A DNA stretch of 64,000 bases from Micromonospora humi (GCF_900090105.1 NZ_FMDM01000006.1:186001-250000); one strand, 5' to 3'; shown: positions 35,555 through 45,608, counted from the first letter of the stretch. Made by a program: numbers and translations. The notes: generated by a model from the letters alone, not told the origin.

Positions 35555-36876
35555 CGGTCACAACCACCCATCACGGGGTCCAGCGAGGCGCCGCCGGCGA
35601 TCACGTCGGCGATCAGGCCACCCTCGGCCATGGCCGGGAGGGCCTGGAGGTTGACGAAGCTCGGCTCCCGGTAGTGCACCCGGTAGGGCCGGGTGCCGCC
35701 GTCGGACACCGCGTGCACGCCCAGCTCGCCGCGGGGCGACTCGATGCCGACGTACACCTGGCCCGGCGGCACCCGGAAGCCCTCGGTGACGAGCTTGAAG
35801 TGGTGGATCAGCGACTCCATCGACTGACCCATGATCTTGGCGACGTGCTCCAGCGAGTTGCCCATGCCGTCCACGCCGATGGCGAGCTGCGCCGGCCAGG
35901 CGATCTTCTTGTCGGCGACCATGACCGGGCCCGGCTTCAACCGGTCCAGCGCCTGCTCGACCAGCTTCAGCGACTCACGGATCTCGGCCAGCCGGACCAG
36001 GTAGCGGCCCCAGACGTCGCCGTCGGTGTGCGTCGGCACGTCGAACTCGTACGTCTCGTAGCCGCAGTACGGCATGGTCTTGCGCAGGTCCCAGGCGAGC
36101 CCCGCGGAGCGGAGCACCGGCCCGGTGATGCCGAGCGCCACGCAGGCGGTGGTGTCGAGCACCGCGACGTTCTGGGTGCGCTCGATCCAGATCGGCTGCC
36201 CGGAGAGCAGGTTCTCGTACTCCTTGAGCTTCTTCGGCATCAGCACCAGGAAGTCGCGGATCTTGCGGATCGCGTCGTCCGGCACGTCCTGCGCCACCCC
36301 GCCCGGCCGCACGTACGCGTGGTTCATGCGCAGGCCGGTGATGGTCTCGAAGATGTCGAGGATGTACTCCCGCTCGCGGAAGCCGTACAACATCATGTTG
36401 ATCGCGCCCAGCTCCATGCCGGTGGTGGCCAGCCAGACCAGGTGCGAGGAGATCCGGTTGAGCTCCATCATCAGCACCCGGATGGTGGTGGCCCGCTCGG
36501 TGACGTCGTCGGTGACGCCGAGCAGCTTCTCCACCGCGAGCGCGTACGCCGTCTCGTTGAAGATCGGCGAGAGGTAGTCCATCCGGGTCACGAACGTCGA
36601 GCCCTGGACCCAGTTGCGGTATTCCAGGTTCTTCTCGATGCCGGTGTGCAGGTAGCCGATGACGGAGCGGGCCTCGCGGACCGTCTCGCCCTCCAGCTCC
36701 AGGATCAGCCGGAGCACGCCGTGCGTGGACGGGTGCTGCGGACCCATGTTGACGACGATCCGCTCGTCGTTGATCGGGTCGGTGCCGGAGACGACCTGGT
36801 CCCAGTCCCCACCGGTGACGGTGAAGACCTTGCCCTCGGTGGTCTCGCGCTCGGTCGCGTAGTTCGACGTCGTCAC
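35551..36876 (-). CDS. nuoD: NADH-quinone oxidoreductase subunit D
   Basis: A 441-residue 49-kDa-type subunit related to hydrogenase large subunits, which lines the quinone pocket with NuoB. Conserved blocks include '[14 protein letters not shown]' near residue 46, '[11 protein letters not shown]', '[18 protein letters not shown]' and the C-terminal '[15 protein letters not shown]'. Start is GTG 36876 with AGGAGG nearby (36885-36890 on the plus numbering). The gene overlaps nuoC by four bases. Confidence 0.96.
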   Translation of the reverse strand: MTTSNYATERETTEGKVFTVTGGDWDQVVSGTDPINDERIVVNMGPQHPSTHGVLRLILELEGETVREARSVIGYLHTGIEKNLEYRNWVQGSTFVTRMDYLSPIFNETAYALAVEKLLGVTDDVTERATTIRVLMMELNRISSHLVWLATTGMELGAINMMLYGFREREYILDIFETITGLRMNHAYVRPGGVAQDVPDDAIRKIRDFLVLMPKKLKEYENLLSGQPIWIERTQNVAVLDTTACVALGITGPVLRSAGLAWDLRKTMPYCGYETYEFDVPTHTDGDVWGRYLVRLAEIRESLKLVEQALDRLKPGPVMVADKKIAWPAQLAIGVDGMGNSLEHVAKIMGQSMESLIHHFKLVTEGFRVPPGQVYVGIESPRGELGVHAVSDGGTRPYRVHYREPSFVNLQALPAMAEGGLIADVIAGGASLDPVMGGCDR

Positions 36877-37604
36877 TGGTAGGACCTCCTACGGTCCGGC
36901 GGCGGAATTTCCGCACCCTTGTACTCGACGGGTACGCCGCCGAGCGGGTAGTCCTTGCGCTGCGGGTGCCCCTCCCAGTCGTCCGGCATGAGGATCCGGG
37001 TCAGGTTGGGGTGGCCGTCGAAGACGATGCCGAACATGTCGTACGTCTCCCGCTCCTGCCAGTCGGCGGTCGGGTAGACGGCGGTGACGCTCGGCAGGTG
37101 CGGGTCCTCGGCGGAGACCGCGGCCTCCAGCCGGACCAGCCGCCGGTAGGTCATCGAGGTGAGCTGGTAGACCACGTGCAGTCGACGCCCGTCGGCGCCC
37201 AGGTAGTCCACCCCGGACACCGAGGAGCAGAGTTCGAAGCGCAGCGACATGTCGTCGCGCATCACCTGGCAGACCTCGGCGATGCGCTCCGGCCGCACGT
37301 GCAGGGTCAGCTCACCCCGGTCGACCACGACCTTCTCGATCGCCTCGCCGAACTGCGGGTACGCCTCCTCCAGCGCGTCCCGCACCTCGTCGAAGTAGCT
37401 CCCGTACGGCCGGGACGCCTCCTCGATCGACCGACGCGGGCGGACCAGGCCGCCGTAGCCGGAGACGTCGCCGGTGCCCTGGTTGCCGAACATCCCCCGA
37501 CCCGCCGGGCTGGCCGGCGGGTACTCGGCCGGCGCGGTGCCGCTGGCGCCGGCCGGGACGCTGGGTACCGGCACCCCGCCGTCGTCGTTCCGGTCGTTGC
37601 TCAC
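36873..37604 (-). CDS. nuoC: NADH-quinone oxidoreductase subunit C
   Basis: A 243-residue 30-kDa-type peripheral subunit; the conserved C-terminal signature runs '[20 protein letters not shown]' then '[18 protein letters not shown]'. The first ~70 residues are a Gly/Pro-rich disordered extension. GTG 37604 overlaps the nuoB stop by four bases. Confidence 0.95.
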   Translation of the reverse strand: MSNDRNDDGGVPVPSVPAGASGTAPAEYPPASPAGRGMFGNQGTGDVSGYGGLVRPRRSIEEASRPYGSYFDEVRDALEEAYPQFGEAIEKVVVDRGELTLHVRPERIAEVCQVMRDDMSLRFELCSSVSGVDYLGADGRRLHVVYQLTSMTYRRLVRLEAAVSAEDPHLPSVTAVYPTADWQERETYDMFGIVFDGHPNLTRILMPDDWEGHPQRKDYPLGGVPVEYKGAEIPPPDRRRSYQ

Positions 37605-38278
37605 TTCGGTCCCCCCTGCGTCTGGAGGTGGTTCTGCGCCTTCATCCAGTTCTCGATCCGCAGCTGCTCCTCGCGCCCCTCGCGGACGGCCTTCGTCCAC
37701 TCGGCGCGCCGGGCCTTGTCGTTGCGGTACGACGACGGCATCGAGCCGTACGGCACGACCGGCACGTCACCGCGCTCCTTGCGGGCCTCGAGCATCTTGC
37801 GGCCGTTCGGGCCCAGCGGCTCGTACATGATCTTCTCGCGCAGCTTGAGCACCGCGTCGATGAGCATCTCCGGCCGGGGCGGGCAGCCGGGGAGGTACAT
37901 GTCGACCGGGACGACGTGGTCGACGCCCTGCACGATGGCGTAGTTGTTGAACATGCCGCCGCTGCTGGCGCAGACGCCCATCGAGATGACCCAGCGGGGC
38001 TCGGCCATCTGGTCGTAGATCTGCCGCAGGACCGGGGCCATCTTCTGGCTGACCCGGCCGGCCACGATCATCAGGTCCGCCTGCCGGGGCGAGGCGCGGA
38101 AGACCTCCATGCCCCACCGACCCATGTCGTAGTGCGGGCCACCCGCGGCCATCATCTCGATGGCGCAGCAGGCCAGGCCGAACGTGGCGCCCCAGACGGA
38201 CGACTTCCGCGACCAGTTGACCAGCTTCTCGACGCTGGTGAGCAGGACGCCGGAGGGAAGCTTCTCCTCGATGCCCAT
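37601..38278 (-). CDS. nuoB: NADH-quinone oxidoreductase subunit B
   Basis: A 225-residue PSST-type subunit holding cluster N2, the last electron carrier before quinone. Ligands are C37-C38 (LACCAIEMM), C103 (MGVCASSGG) and C132 ([10 protein letters not shown]). The C-terminal ~60 residues extend beyond the usual ~160-180, as in other actinobacteria. ATG 38278 with GGAGG upstream in the short nuoA-nuoB gap. Confidence 0.97.
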   Translation of the reverse strand: MGIEEKLPSGVLLTSVEKLVNWSRKSSVWGATFGLACCAIEMMAAGGPHYDMGRWGMEVFRASPRQADLMIVAGRVSQKMAPVLRQIYDQMAEPRWVISMGVCASSGGMFNNYAIVQGVDHVVPVDMYLPGCPPRPEMLIDAVLKLREKIMYEPLGPNGRKMLEARKERGDVPVVPYGSMPSSYRNDKARRAEWTKAVREGREEQLRIENWMKAQNHLQTQGGPK

Positions 38279-38289
38279 CTGCTACCTCC

Positions 38290-38655
38290 TCAGTCCCAGT
38301 CCAGGCCGCCGCGCCGCCAGACGTAGGCGTAGGCGACGAAGACCGCGACGATGAACATGACCATCTCCACGAAGCCGAAGATCGGCAGGGCGTCGAAGGA
38401 GACCGCCCAGGGGTAGAGGAAGATGATCTCGATGTCGAAGACGATGAAGAGCATCGCCGTCAGGTAGAACTTGATCGGGAACCGGCCGCCGCCGACCGGC
38501 TGCGGGCTCGGCTCGATGCCACACTCGTACGCCTCGAGCTTGGCCTTGTTCAGACGCCGGGGGCCGGCGAATCGGGCGGCGGCCACGGAGAACAGCGCGA
38601 ACCCCGCGGCGAGGGCGAACAGCCCGATGATGGGTGCATAAGGAGAGAGCGTCAT
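38290..38655 (-). CDS. nuoA: NADH-quinone oxidoreductase subunit A
   Basis: A 121-residue, three-helix membrane subunit with the ND3-type loop 'YECGIEPSPQPVGGGRFPIK' carrying the switch Cys, and 'LFIVFDIEIIFLYPWAV' in helix 2. First gene of the fourteen-gene operon; the operon promoter must lie in 38656-38787, where a GGACAACG leader precedes the ATG at 38655. That gap has two similar copies of ACCGAGGTC..CAGGGA. Confidence 0.97.
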   Translation of the reverse strand: MTLSPYAPIIGLFALAAGFALFSVAAARFAGPRRLNKAKLEAYECGIEPSPQPVGGGRFPIKFYLTAMLFIVFDIEIIFLYPWAVSFDALPIFGFVEMVMFIVAVFVAYAYVWRRGGLDWD

Positions 38656-38787
38656 CGTTGTCCCCTGCTCGTCCTTCCCTGACCTCGGTGGTTGGCCAAA
38701 ATCACACTATTCACGTCCCTGACGACCTCGGTCGGCGGGGGTCGATCTCTCCGGTCCGTGGTCGGTCGACCCCGGGCCGGTGGTCTT

Positions 38788-40062
38788 CTACACGGCCGGC
38801 GCCACCTTCGTCATGGCGTTGATGACCCGGTCCATCGCGTCCCCACCGCGCGGGTCGGTGAGGTTCGCCAGCAGCTTCAGCACGAAGCGCATCAACATCG
38901 GGTGCGGCATGCCGTGCTTCGTGGCCATCCGCATCACCTCGGGGCGGCCGATCAGCTTCACGAAGATCCCGCCGAGCCGGTAGTAGCCGCCGAAGCGGGC
39001 CTTCAGCTCCTGCGGGTACGCCATCAGCGCCCGCTCCCGCTCGGCGCCGGCCGGGCGGGCGAGCGCCTGCACGGCGACCTCCGCGGCCAGCTCGCCGGAC
39101 TCCATCGCGTACGCGATGCCCTCGCCGTTGAACGGGTTGACCATGCCGCCGGAGTCGCCGACGAGCAACACCCCCCGGCTGTAGTGCGGGACCCGGTTGA
39201 AGCCCATCGGCAGCGCGGCGCCGAGGATCGGCCCCTCCGCGTTGGCCTCGTCGGTCATCCCCCAGTCCTCCGGGGTGTTGGCCAACCAGTCGGTGAGCAG
39301 CTTGCGGTAGTTCGTCTTGCCGAAGGCCGAGGAGGAGTTGAGCACCCCCAGGCCGACGTTCACCCGACCGTCGCCGAGGCCGAAGATCCAGCCGTAGCCG
39401 GGCAGCAACGCGTCGTTGCCCTTGGACCGCAGCTCCAGCCAGGACTCCAGGTAGTCGTCGTCGTGCTTGGCCGGCGAGCGGTAGTAGCGGCGGACCGCCA
39501 CGCCGATCGGCCGGTCCTCCCGCTTGGCCATGCCGAGGGCGAGCGGGAAGCGGCCGGAGACGCCGTCGGCGGCGACCACCAGCGGCGCGTGGAAGGTCGC
39601 CGGCTCCTTGCCCGGGCCGACCTCGGCCTGCACGCCGGTCACCCGGTCGTCGGCGTCGAGCACCGGGCCCAGGACGTTCACGCCGGTACGCAGCTCCGCG
39701 CCGGCGGCGACGGCACGCCGGGCGAGCAGGTCGTCGAAGTCGAGCCGGGTCCGGACCAGGCCGTAGTTGGGGAAGCTGGCCAGGTCGGGCCAGTCCAGCT
39801 CCAGGCGGACCCCGCCGCCGATCACCCGCAGGCCCTTGTTGTGCAGCCACCCGGCCTCGGGCGAGGTGTCCACGCCCATCCGGACGAGCTGGCGCACGGC
39901 GCGGGGCGTGAGCCCGTCGCCGCAGACCTTCTCCCGGGGAAACTCCGTCTTCTCCAGCAGCAGCACGCGTACGCCGTGCCGCGCCAGGTGGTATGCCGTG
40001 GCCGATCCTCCGGGACCGGCGCCCACGACGATGACGTCGGCGTCGTTCTCCACCGCGGTCAT
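38788..40062 (-). CDS. Geranylgeranyl reductase family FAD oxidoreductase (menaquinone reductase type)
   Basis: A 424-residue flavoprotein. The FAD-binding GAGPGG lies at residues ~14-19 ('VIVVGAGPGGSATAYHL'), followed by 'EKTEFPREKVCGDGLTPRAV', 'VVAADGVSGRFPLAL' and 'LVGDSGGMVNPFNGEGIAYAMESG', the sequence of the geranylgeranyl/menaquinone reductase family. In mycobacteria the homologue MenJ saturates one double bond of the menaquinone tail. ATG 40062 has GGGAGGAGG well placed; the ATG at 40098 does not. Position between nuoA and menG fits a menaquinone role. Confidence 0.9.
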   Translation of the reverse strand: MTAVENDADVIVVGAGPGGSATAYHLARHGVRVLLLEKTEFPREKVCGDGLTPRAVRQLVRMGVDTSPEAGWLHNKGLRVIGGGVRLELDWPDLASFPNYGLVRTRLDFDDLLARRAVAAGAELRTGVNVLGPVLDADDRVTGVQAEVGPGKEPATFHAPLVVAADGVSGRFPLALGMAKREDRPIGVAVRRYYRSPAKHDDDYLESWLELRSKGNDALLPGYGWIFGLGDGRVNVGLGVLNSSSAFGKTNYRKLLTDWLANTPEDWGMTDEANAEGPILGAALPMGFNRVPHYSRGVLLVGDSGGMVNPFNGEGIAYAMESGELAAEVAVQALARPAGAERERALMAYPQELKARFGGYYRLGGIFVKLIGRPEVMRMATKHGMPHPMLMRFVLKLLANLTDPRGGDAMDRVINAMTKVAPAV

Positions 40063-40196
40063 CCGCGCCTCCTCCCGCATGCTCGTGAAATGCTTCACAA
40101 GCCGATCGGGTTGGAGTCTATGACCGGCGTTACACCTGTATGCGCCCAGGGGGGCCTAACTTCTCGGAAACCAGCCGGTAAGAAGGTGGAGATCGG

Positions 40197-40415
40197 TCAC
40201 GGGCGGGCCGGCGCGGCCGGTCCGAGGCCGGCGTCGAGCCGGATCGTCTCGGGCAGGTGGTCGCGCAACGCGCCGCCGGCCGCCCGGTCCAGCGCCGCCA
40301 GCACCTCCGCGACCACCTGACGTACCTCTGCGGGATCCGCGCCGGCCAGCTCCCTCAGCTGCGCGATCAGCTCGGCGGCGTCGTCGTCGGTGGCGGTGTG
40401 GTCGGATCCCGTCAT
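40197..40415 (-). CDS. Small acidic protein of unknown function
   Basis: A 72-residue Ala/Asp/Glu-rich, probably helical protein ('AAELIAQLRELAG', 'VRQVVAEVLAALDRAAG') with no signal or membrane segment. It sits between menG and the FAD reductase on the same strand. Start ATG 40415 is chosen over ATG 40460 because the extra 15 residues are basic and unlike the rest. It may be real but has no recognised family. Confidence 0.5.
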   Translation of the reverse strand: MTGSDHTATDDDAAELIAQLRELAGADPAEVRQVVAEVLAALDRAAGGALRDHLPETIRLDAGLGPAAPARP

Positions 40416-40487
40416 GGGCGCGAGCCTACGGCGCAAGCCACCACGAAGTCCGACATTCACGAAATGGCCGGTGAACCGGCCGGGCGA

Positions 40488-41201
40488 TCAGTTCCGGACC
40501 GCGCGGTGCAGGGCGACCACGCCCCCGGTCAGGTTGCGCCACGCCACCCGACCCCAACCGGCCGCGCCGACCCGGGCGGCCAGGGCCGCCTGGTCCGGCC
40601 AGGCCCGGATCGACTCGGCGAGGTAGACGTAGGCGTCGGGGTTGCTCGACACCGTCCGGGCCACCGCCGGCAGCGACCGCATCAGGTACGACAGGTAGAC
40701 CGTCCGGAACGCCGGGTTGACCGGGGTGCTGAACTCGCACACCACCAGCCGCCCGCCCGGCCGGGTGACCCGGGCCAGCTCACGCAGGGCCGCGTCGGTG
40801 TCGTTCACGTTGCGCAGCGCGAAGGAGATGGTCACCGCGTCGAAGCTCGCGTCGGCGAACGGCAGCCGCAACGCGTCCCCGGCCAGCAGCGGCACCGCCG
40901 GGCGGGTGCGCTTGCCGGCGTGCAGCATGCCCAACGACAGGTCGGCGCCGACCGCGTACGCGCCGGAGTGGGCCAACTCCTCGGTGGAGACGCCGGTGCC
41001 GGCGCCGACGTCGAGCACCCGCTCGCCGGGACGCAGCCCGAGCGCCGCCCGGGTGGCCCGCCGCCAGGACCGGTCCTGCCCGAAGGAGAGCACGGTGTTG
41101 GTCAGGTCGTACCGGGCCGCCACGCCGTCGAACATGGCGGCGACCTCGTGCGGCTGCTTCTCCAGGCTGGCGCGCCGGCCCTGCGGGGAACGACTGTTCA
41201 C
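40488..41201 (-). CDS. menG: Demethylmenaquinone methyltransferase
   Basis: A 237-residue SAM-dependent methyltransferase (UbiE/MenG). The SAM motif is LDVGAGTGV near residues 60-68; '[25 protein letters not shown]', '[12 protein letters not shown]' and '[17 protein letters not shown]' (in pieces) are family marks. It adds the last methyl group to the menaquinone ring. GTG 41201 gives the normal actinobacterial length and an N-terminus '[12 protein letters not shown]' like mycobacterial MenG, although its ribosome site is cramped. Confidence 0.95.
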   Translation of the reverse strand: MNSRSPQGRRASLEKQPHEVAAMFDGVAARYDLTNTVLSFGQDRSWRRATRAALGLRPGERVLDVGAGTGVSTEELAHSGAYAVGADLSLGMLHAGKRTRPAVPLLAGDALRLPFADASFDAVTISFALRNVNDTDAALRELARVTRPGGRLVVCEFSTPVNPAFRTVYLSYLMRSLPAVARTVSSNPDAYVYLAESIRAWPDQAALAARVGAAGWGRVAWRNLTGGVVALHRAVRN

Positions 41202-41238
41202 CCCTCCACTCTGCCAGCCACGCCACCGGAGGTACGGC

Positions 41239-41272
41239 GCGGGGGCGAGGTGGTCGCCCACCTCGCCCCCGC
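41239..41272 (-). terminator. Terminator after the first LPVTG protein
   Basis: A 15-bp perfect stem (41239-41253 with 41258-41272) and TCGC tetraloop, 20 bases past the stop of the LPVTG gene on the minus strand and upstream of menG. Confidence 0.85.
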
Positions 41273-41291
41273 CATGTCCGGTCCGGCCGGC

Positions 41292-42557
41292 TCAGTCCTC
41301 GGTGCGCTCCTCGGTCGGGGCGACCAGGACCACCTTGCGACGCCGGGACAGCATCAGCAGCGCCGCGCCGGCGGCCAGCACGACCGCGCCGATGCCGCCG
41401 ATCAGGCCCACCTGCATGCCGGTCACCGGCAGGCCGCCGTCGCCGGAGCCACCGCCGCTTCCGCCGCCCGTGGTCGGGGTCGGCGTCGGCACCGCGGTCG
41501 CGCTGCCGCTCGGGGTCGGCTCGGCCGTCGGCGTGGCCGTCGGGGTCGGCGTCGGCGTCGGGCTCGGCTCCGCGCTCGGGTCGACGAAGACGTCGAACTG
41601 GGCGCTGTTGTCGACGTCGTCGACCTCGGAGAACGTCCGCCGCTGGGCCGAGCTGGCGACGCGCGGCGCCTCCTCGGGCGCGCCGGAGGCGGAGTCCAGG
41701 CCGGCGGCGAAGACGAAGCCGGGACGGAGCAGCTTCTCGGTCACGTCCGCGCCGACCTTCACCCGCACACCCGCGGTGTAGTACTGGCCGGGCTTGAGCA
41801 CCACGCCGCGGTCCTCGCAGTACGCCTGCGCGAAGCCGCCCAGGTCCTGCTCGACGCAGCCCTCGGGCAGCTCGGCGAAGGTCACGCCGGCCGGCAGCGT
41901 TATCCCGTACGCGACGCCGGTGGCCCGCTTGCTGCCGTCGTTGAAGACGGCCCAGTCGAGCGGCGCGGTCTCGCCCGGCCGGACCGGACGCAGGTTCGCC
42001 TCGCCGACCTCGTCGCCGTCGACCTGCACGTCGGCGTAGACGTCCTGCACCCAGGTGGTGAGGTCGTAGCCGGGCGCGGTGACGGTGACGTCGTGGTCGA
42101 CCGTGTTGTTCTCCAGGTCGGGGTCGGCCGTGGCCGAGCTGATGGAGACCGTGAGCGTGCCGGCCGCGCCCTTGCCACCGGTGGAGAAGAGCGGGATGCC
42201 GAAGTCCTCGGTGGTGCCGGCGGCGAGGTCACCGAGCAGGCAGGAGAAGGCGGTGCCGGAGACCTCGCAGCCGTCCGGGACGAGCACGCCCACCTTGCGG
42301 GGCTTGAGGCCCTTGGTCTCCACCGTGACCCGGACGTCCTTGGCGTCGACGGTGCCGGTGGTGTTGTCGACCTGGAACTTGAACGGCTTGGCCTTGGCCT
42401 GGTCGACGCCCTTGGCCAGCTGGTAGCTGAGCGGGATGAGCTGAAGGTCGGCCTCGCCGGCGGCGTGCGCCGGGCCGGTGACCGCGCCGAGACCGGCGGT
42501 GGAGAGAAGGGCCACCACGCCGGCACGCGCCAGTGTGGATCGGTAACGGTTGGTCAT
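41292..42557 (-). CDS. LPVTG cell-wall-anchored surface protein
   Basis: A 421-residue secreted protein. Residues 1-32 form a signal peptide (ending AHAAG). Two or three beta-sandwich, DUF11-like segments follow ('NTTGTVDAKDVRVTVE', 'ADPDLENNTVDHDVTV', 'LPAGVTFAELPEGC'). A Ser/Pro/Thr-rich wall-spanning stretch precedes the sorting signal LPVTG at residues 376-380, one hydrophobic helix and a charged tail (SRRRK). Sortase should link it to peptidoglycan. It is a paralogue of the next gene upstream. No sortase gene is in the window. Confidence 0.9.
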   Translation of the reverse strand: MTNRYRSTLARAGVVALLSTAGLGAVTGPAHAAGEADLQLIPLSYQLAKGVDQAKAKPFKFQVDNTTGTVDAKDVRVTVETKGLKPRKVGVLVPDGCEVSGTAFSCLLGDLAAGTTEDFGIPLFSTGGKGAAGTLTVSISSATADPDLENNTVDHDVTVTAPGYDLTTWVQDVYADVQVDGDEVGEANLRPVRPGETAPLDWAVFNDGSKRATGVAYGITLPAGVTFAELPEGCVEQDLGGFAQAYCEDRGVVLKPGQYYTAGVRVKVGADVTEKLLRPGFVFAAGLDSASGAPEEAPRVASSAQRRTFSEVDDVDNSAQFDVFVDPSAEPSPTPTPTPTATPTAEPTPSGSATAVPTPTPTTGGGSGGGSGDGGLPVTGMQVGLIGGIGAVVLAAGAALLMLSRRRKVVLVAPTEERTED

Positions 42558-42673
42558 GGTTCCCCCGGGGGTAGGGACGTGCCGATCAGGCACGGAACGA
42601 ACGGACGGTACCGGAGCGGCGCGGCGTAGCGCCAGCGCTGCGCGGATGGGATTCCCGCCTGCCTCGGCAAACA

Positions 42674-42707
42674 GCAGGGGCGGGATGGTCACCCATCCCG
42701 CCCCTGC
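42674..42707 (-). terminator. Terminator after the second LPVTG protein
   Basis: A 15-bp perfect stem GCAGGGGCGGGATGG (42674-42688) with 42693-42707 and a 4-base loop. It lies 49 bases after the stop on the minus strand, so the two LPVTG genes are separate units. Confidence 0.85.
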
Positions 42708-42755
42708 CGCGGTGCGTTATGTGAACGGCCCTCATGGGCCGATGGAGGACAACCG

Positions 42756-43928
42756 TCAGACGGTCGACTTCTCGTCACCCGGGGTCACCAGGACCACGCG
42801 GCGACGGCGGGCGGCCATGAACAGCGCGCCACCGGCGGCCAGCACGGCCACGCCGACGCCGCCGAGCAGGCCGGCCTGCGGACCGGTGACCGGCAGGCCA
42901 CCGTCGTCGTCACCGTCGCCACCGCCGGAACCGCCCTGGGCGGCGGCGACCACGACAGCGTACGCGTCGGTGTTGTCGGTCGCGTCGACCTCGACGGGCG
43001 CGGCGGCCTCGGCGTTCGCCGGCAGGGCGCTGCGGCCCGTGGCGCGGGCGGTCAGCGACTGGGTGCCCAGCGCCTCGACGGTGACCTTGCCACCGCTCAG
43101 GCTGCCGGCCTTGACGTCCTTGCCGACGGTGAGCAGGTGGAAGAAGCGGCCACCGGCGATCTGGTCGTCACCCGGCTTGTCCTTCGACTCCGGGATGAAG
43201 TCCAGGTCCTGGTAGGTGCAGACCCGCGAGGACTTGGCGGCGTCGTCCACGCAGCCCTCCTCGGCCTCGGCGAACGTCACGCCCTTGGGCAGCTTGACGC
43301 CGATCTTCAGGCCGGACGCGGTGGCGTCACCCTGGTTCCAGGTGCTGTAGATCAGCTGGGCGGTCTCGCCGGCGTGCAGGTCGCCGACCACCGAGAGCTT
43401 GTTGCCCTCGACCTTGACGGCCTTGTCCACGTCGGAGGCGACCACGGTCAGGTCCGGGCCGGTGCCCTCGACCTTGACCTTGACGGTCACCTCGTTGTTG
43501 GACTCGTCCGGGTCCGGGCCGTCGTGCAGGATGATGGCGCTGATCTCGCCGGCGTCGCCGACCCCGGTGCCCTTGCGCTTCAGCGGGAAGCCCCAGTCGA
43601 CGTCCGCGCCGGCCTTCAGCACGTCGCCCTCGATGCCGCAGAGGATGATGCCGTCCTCGCGCTTGTTGCAACCGGACTCGTCGATGTCCACCTTGGCGGT
43701 GTCCAGCTTGCTGATGTCCAGCCCGACGAGGATGCCCTTGGCGTCCACCTTGCTCTTGTTCACCAGGGAGACGCTGGCGGTCTTGCCGGGCGCGCCCACG
43801 GCGATCGTGGTGCCGGTGGCCTCGATGGCGAGGTCGGCCGAGTTGGGCTCGGCCATCGCCGGCGCGGCGAAGAGGCCGGCGGCGAGGACACCGGTGGCAC
43901 CGGCGAGCACGCGACTACGGATAAGCAT
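42756..43928 (-). CDS. LPVTG cell-wall-anchored surface protein (paralogue)
   Basis: A 390-residue secreted protein with a signal peptide (residues 1-26, ending AMAEP), DUF11-like beta domains ('GPDPDESNNEVTVKVKVEG', 'GVKLPKGVTFAEAEEGCVDD'), a Gly/Asp-rich spacer (GGSGGGDGDDDGG) and LPVTG at residues 345-349 followed by a helix and AARRRR. The sequence shares the Cys pairs and 'LPKGVTFAE..EGC' with the neighbour, showing gene duplication. The role may be structural or developmental; unknown. Confidence 0.9.
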   Translation of the reverse strand: MLIRSRVLAGATGVLAAGLFAAPAMAEPNSADLAIEATGTTIAVGAPGKTASVSLVNKSKVDAKGILVGLDISKLDTAKVDIDESGCNKREDGIILCGIEGDVLKAGADVDWGFPLKRKGTGVGDAGEISAIILHDGPDPDESNNEVTVKVKVEGTGPDLTVVASDVDKAVKVEGNKLSVVGDLHAGETAQLIYSTWNQGDATASGLKIGVKLPKGVTFAEAEEGCVDDAAKSSRVCTYQDLDFIPESKDKPGDDQIAGGRFFHLLTVGKDVKAGSLSGGKVTVEALGTQSLTARATGRSALPANAEAAAPVEVDATDNTDAYAVVVAAAQGGSGGGDGDDDGGLPVTGPQAGLLGGVGVAVLAAGGALFMAARRRRVVLVTPGDEKSTV

Positions 43929-44199
43929 GGAAGTGGTTCCCCCCGTGGGGTGCAGGAAAGGGTACGGGCGGGGACATTAGCGGTCCGCGATCTCCCCCGC
44001 CATCCCACCCGGCGGACGTTCACCACCTGCACACCTAAGGATCGCTTAAAGGTGGTCCGAATTGATCGCTCTTGCTCCGCTGCGCCCCTCCCGGCGACCG
44101 GACGACCGGCCCGCCGGAAGGACCCGTTAGCTCAGCAACCATCAGCCGTTCGACCGACCGCCGGTCGTCACACGCGGTGCGGAGACGCTCGCCGAGCGC

Positions 44200-45390
44200 T
44201 CAGTTCACCTCGACCAGCGGCAGCGACCGGCCGGCGCCGCCGCCCGGCAGGGCGATCGACGAGAAGTGCGAGACCACCCGGTCGTCGCTCGGGTCGTCGG
44301 CGGGAGTGTGGTGCACCGCGAGCCGGTGGTAGAGCGTGTCCCGCTGGGCCGGGATCCGGTCGGCCGACCGGATCATGCCGATCAGCTCGTGCAGGTTGGA
44401 CCGGTGCCGGGCGCCGGCGGAGGAGATGACGTTCTCCTCCAGCATGATCGAGCCGAGGTCGTCCACGCCCATGTGCAGGGCGAGCTGCCCGACGTCCTTG
44501 CCGGTGGTCAGCCAGGACGCCTGCAGGTGCGGCACCGTCTCGAAGAAGAGCCGGGCCACCGCGATCAGGCGCAGGTATTCCAGCGCGGTCGCCTGGGTGC
44601 GGCCCTTCAGGTGGTTGTTCTCCGGCTGGTAGGTCCACGGGATGAAGGCCCGGAAGCCGCCGGTGCGGTCCTGCACGTCCCGGATCATCCGCAGGTGCTC
44701 GATCCGCTCGGCGTTGGTCTCGCCGGTGCCCATCATCATGGTCGCGGTCGACTCCAGGCCCTGCCGGTGCGCCAGCTCCATCACCTCGAGCCAGCGCGCG
44801 CCGGACTCCTTCAGCGGGGCGATCGCCTTGCGCGGCCGGTCCGGCAGCATCTCGGCGCCGGCACCGGCGATCGAGTCCAGCCCGGCGGCCTTGATCCGGG
44901 CGATGGCCTCGTCGAGGCTCACGCCGGAGACCTTCGCCATGTGCAGGATCTCGCTCGGGCCGATCGAGTGGATGGCGAGCTGCGGGTAGGCCTGCTTGAC
45001 CGAGGAGAACAGCTCCTCGTAGTAGTCCACGCCGTAGTCGGGGTGGTGCCCGCCCTGGAGCATGACCTGGGTGGCGCCCAGCTCGACCGCCTCGCCGCAG
45101 CGGCGCAGGATCTCCTCGGTCGGGTGGGTCCAGCCCTCGGCGTGCTTGGGGGCCCGGTAGAACGCGCAGAACTTGCACGCCGTCACGCAGACGTTCGTGT
45201 AGTTGATGTTGCGGTCGATCAGGTAGGTGACGATGTTGTCCGGGTAGCGGCGCCGCCGTACCGCGTCGGCCGCCTCGCCCAGCGCGTGGAAGGGCGCCTC
45301 GGTGTAGAGCAGCAGGGCCTCCTCGGGCGTGATCCGCCCACCGTCCGCGCCACGCTGCAGGATGTCGTCGATCTCCCGGCTCACCGTCAC
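44200..45390 (-). CDS. mqnC: Cyclic dehypoxanthine futalosine synthase
   Basis: A 396-residue radical SAM enzyme. The cluster motif is C68-x3-C72-x2-C75 (CVTACKFCAF), followed by 'MLQGGHHPDYGVDYYEELF' and 'SGVSLDEAIARIKAAGLDSI', 'GAGAEML' which mark MqnC. It closes the ring of dehypoxanthine futalosine in the futalosine route to menaquinone. GTG 45390 gives the standard length. Together with mqnA at 51728 it indicates that this organism uses futalosine, not classical Men, chemistry. Confidence 0.95.
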   Translation of the reverse strand: MTVSREIDDILQRGADGGRITPEEALLLYTEAPFHALGEAADAVRRRRYPDNIVTYLIDRNINYTNVCVTACKFCAFYRAPKHAEGWTHPTEEILRRCGEAVELGATQVMLQGGHHPDYGVDYYEELFSSVKQAYPQLAIHSIGPSEILHMAKVSGVSLDEAIARIKAAGLDSIAGAGAEMLPDRPRKAIAPLKESGARWLEVMELAHRQGLESTATMMMGTGETNAERIEHLRMIRDVQDRTGGFRAFIPWTYQPENNHLKGRTQATALEYLRLIAVARLFFETVPHLQASWLTTGKDVGQLALHMGVDDLGSIMLEENVISSAGARHRSNLHELIGMIRSADRIPAQRDTLYHRLAVHHTPADDPSDDRVVSHFSSIALPGGGAGRSLPLVEVN

Positions 45391-45467
45391 GCCGTCGAGC
45401 CTACGTCGCGGCCACGACGACCGACACGCCACTCCTCGGCCAGGTGACGAGGACCCCAGTCGCCGGG

Positions 45468-45608
45468 TCAGGCCATTCCCGGGCTCGCCACCGGCAACCC
45501 CACCGCCTTGGCCGCCGCCAGCAGCCGCCGGTCGTCGGTCAGGAACGCCACGAACTCCGTAGCCGTCGCCTGGCGGGCCAGGATCTCCGCGGAGTCGAGG
45601 TAGATCAC
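45468..45608 (-). pseudogene. Truncated PIN-domain (VapC-type) toxin remnant
   Basis: A 46-codon frame from GTG 45608 that joins the two ends of a PIN domain: the start 'VIYLDSAEILA' with the first catalytic Asp (residue 5), and the end 'FLTDDRRLLAAAKAVGLPV' with the last acidic pair. About 80-90 middle residues, including the other acidic ligands, are missing, consistent with an in-frame internal deletion. The GTG overlaps the stop of the upstream antitoxin remnant in the way intact pairs do. Confidence 0.75.
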
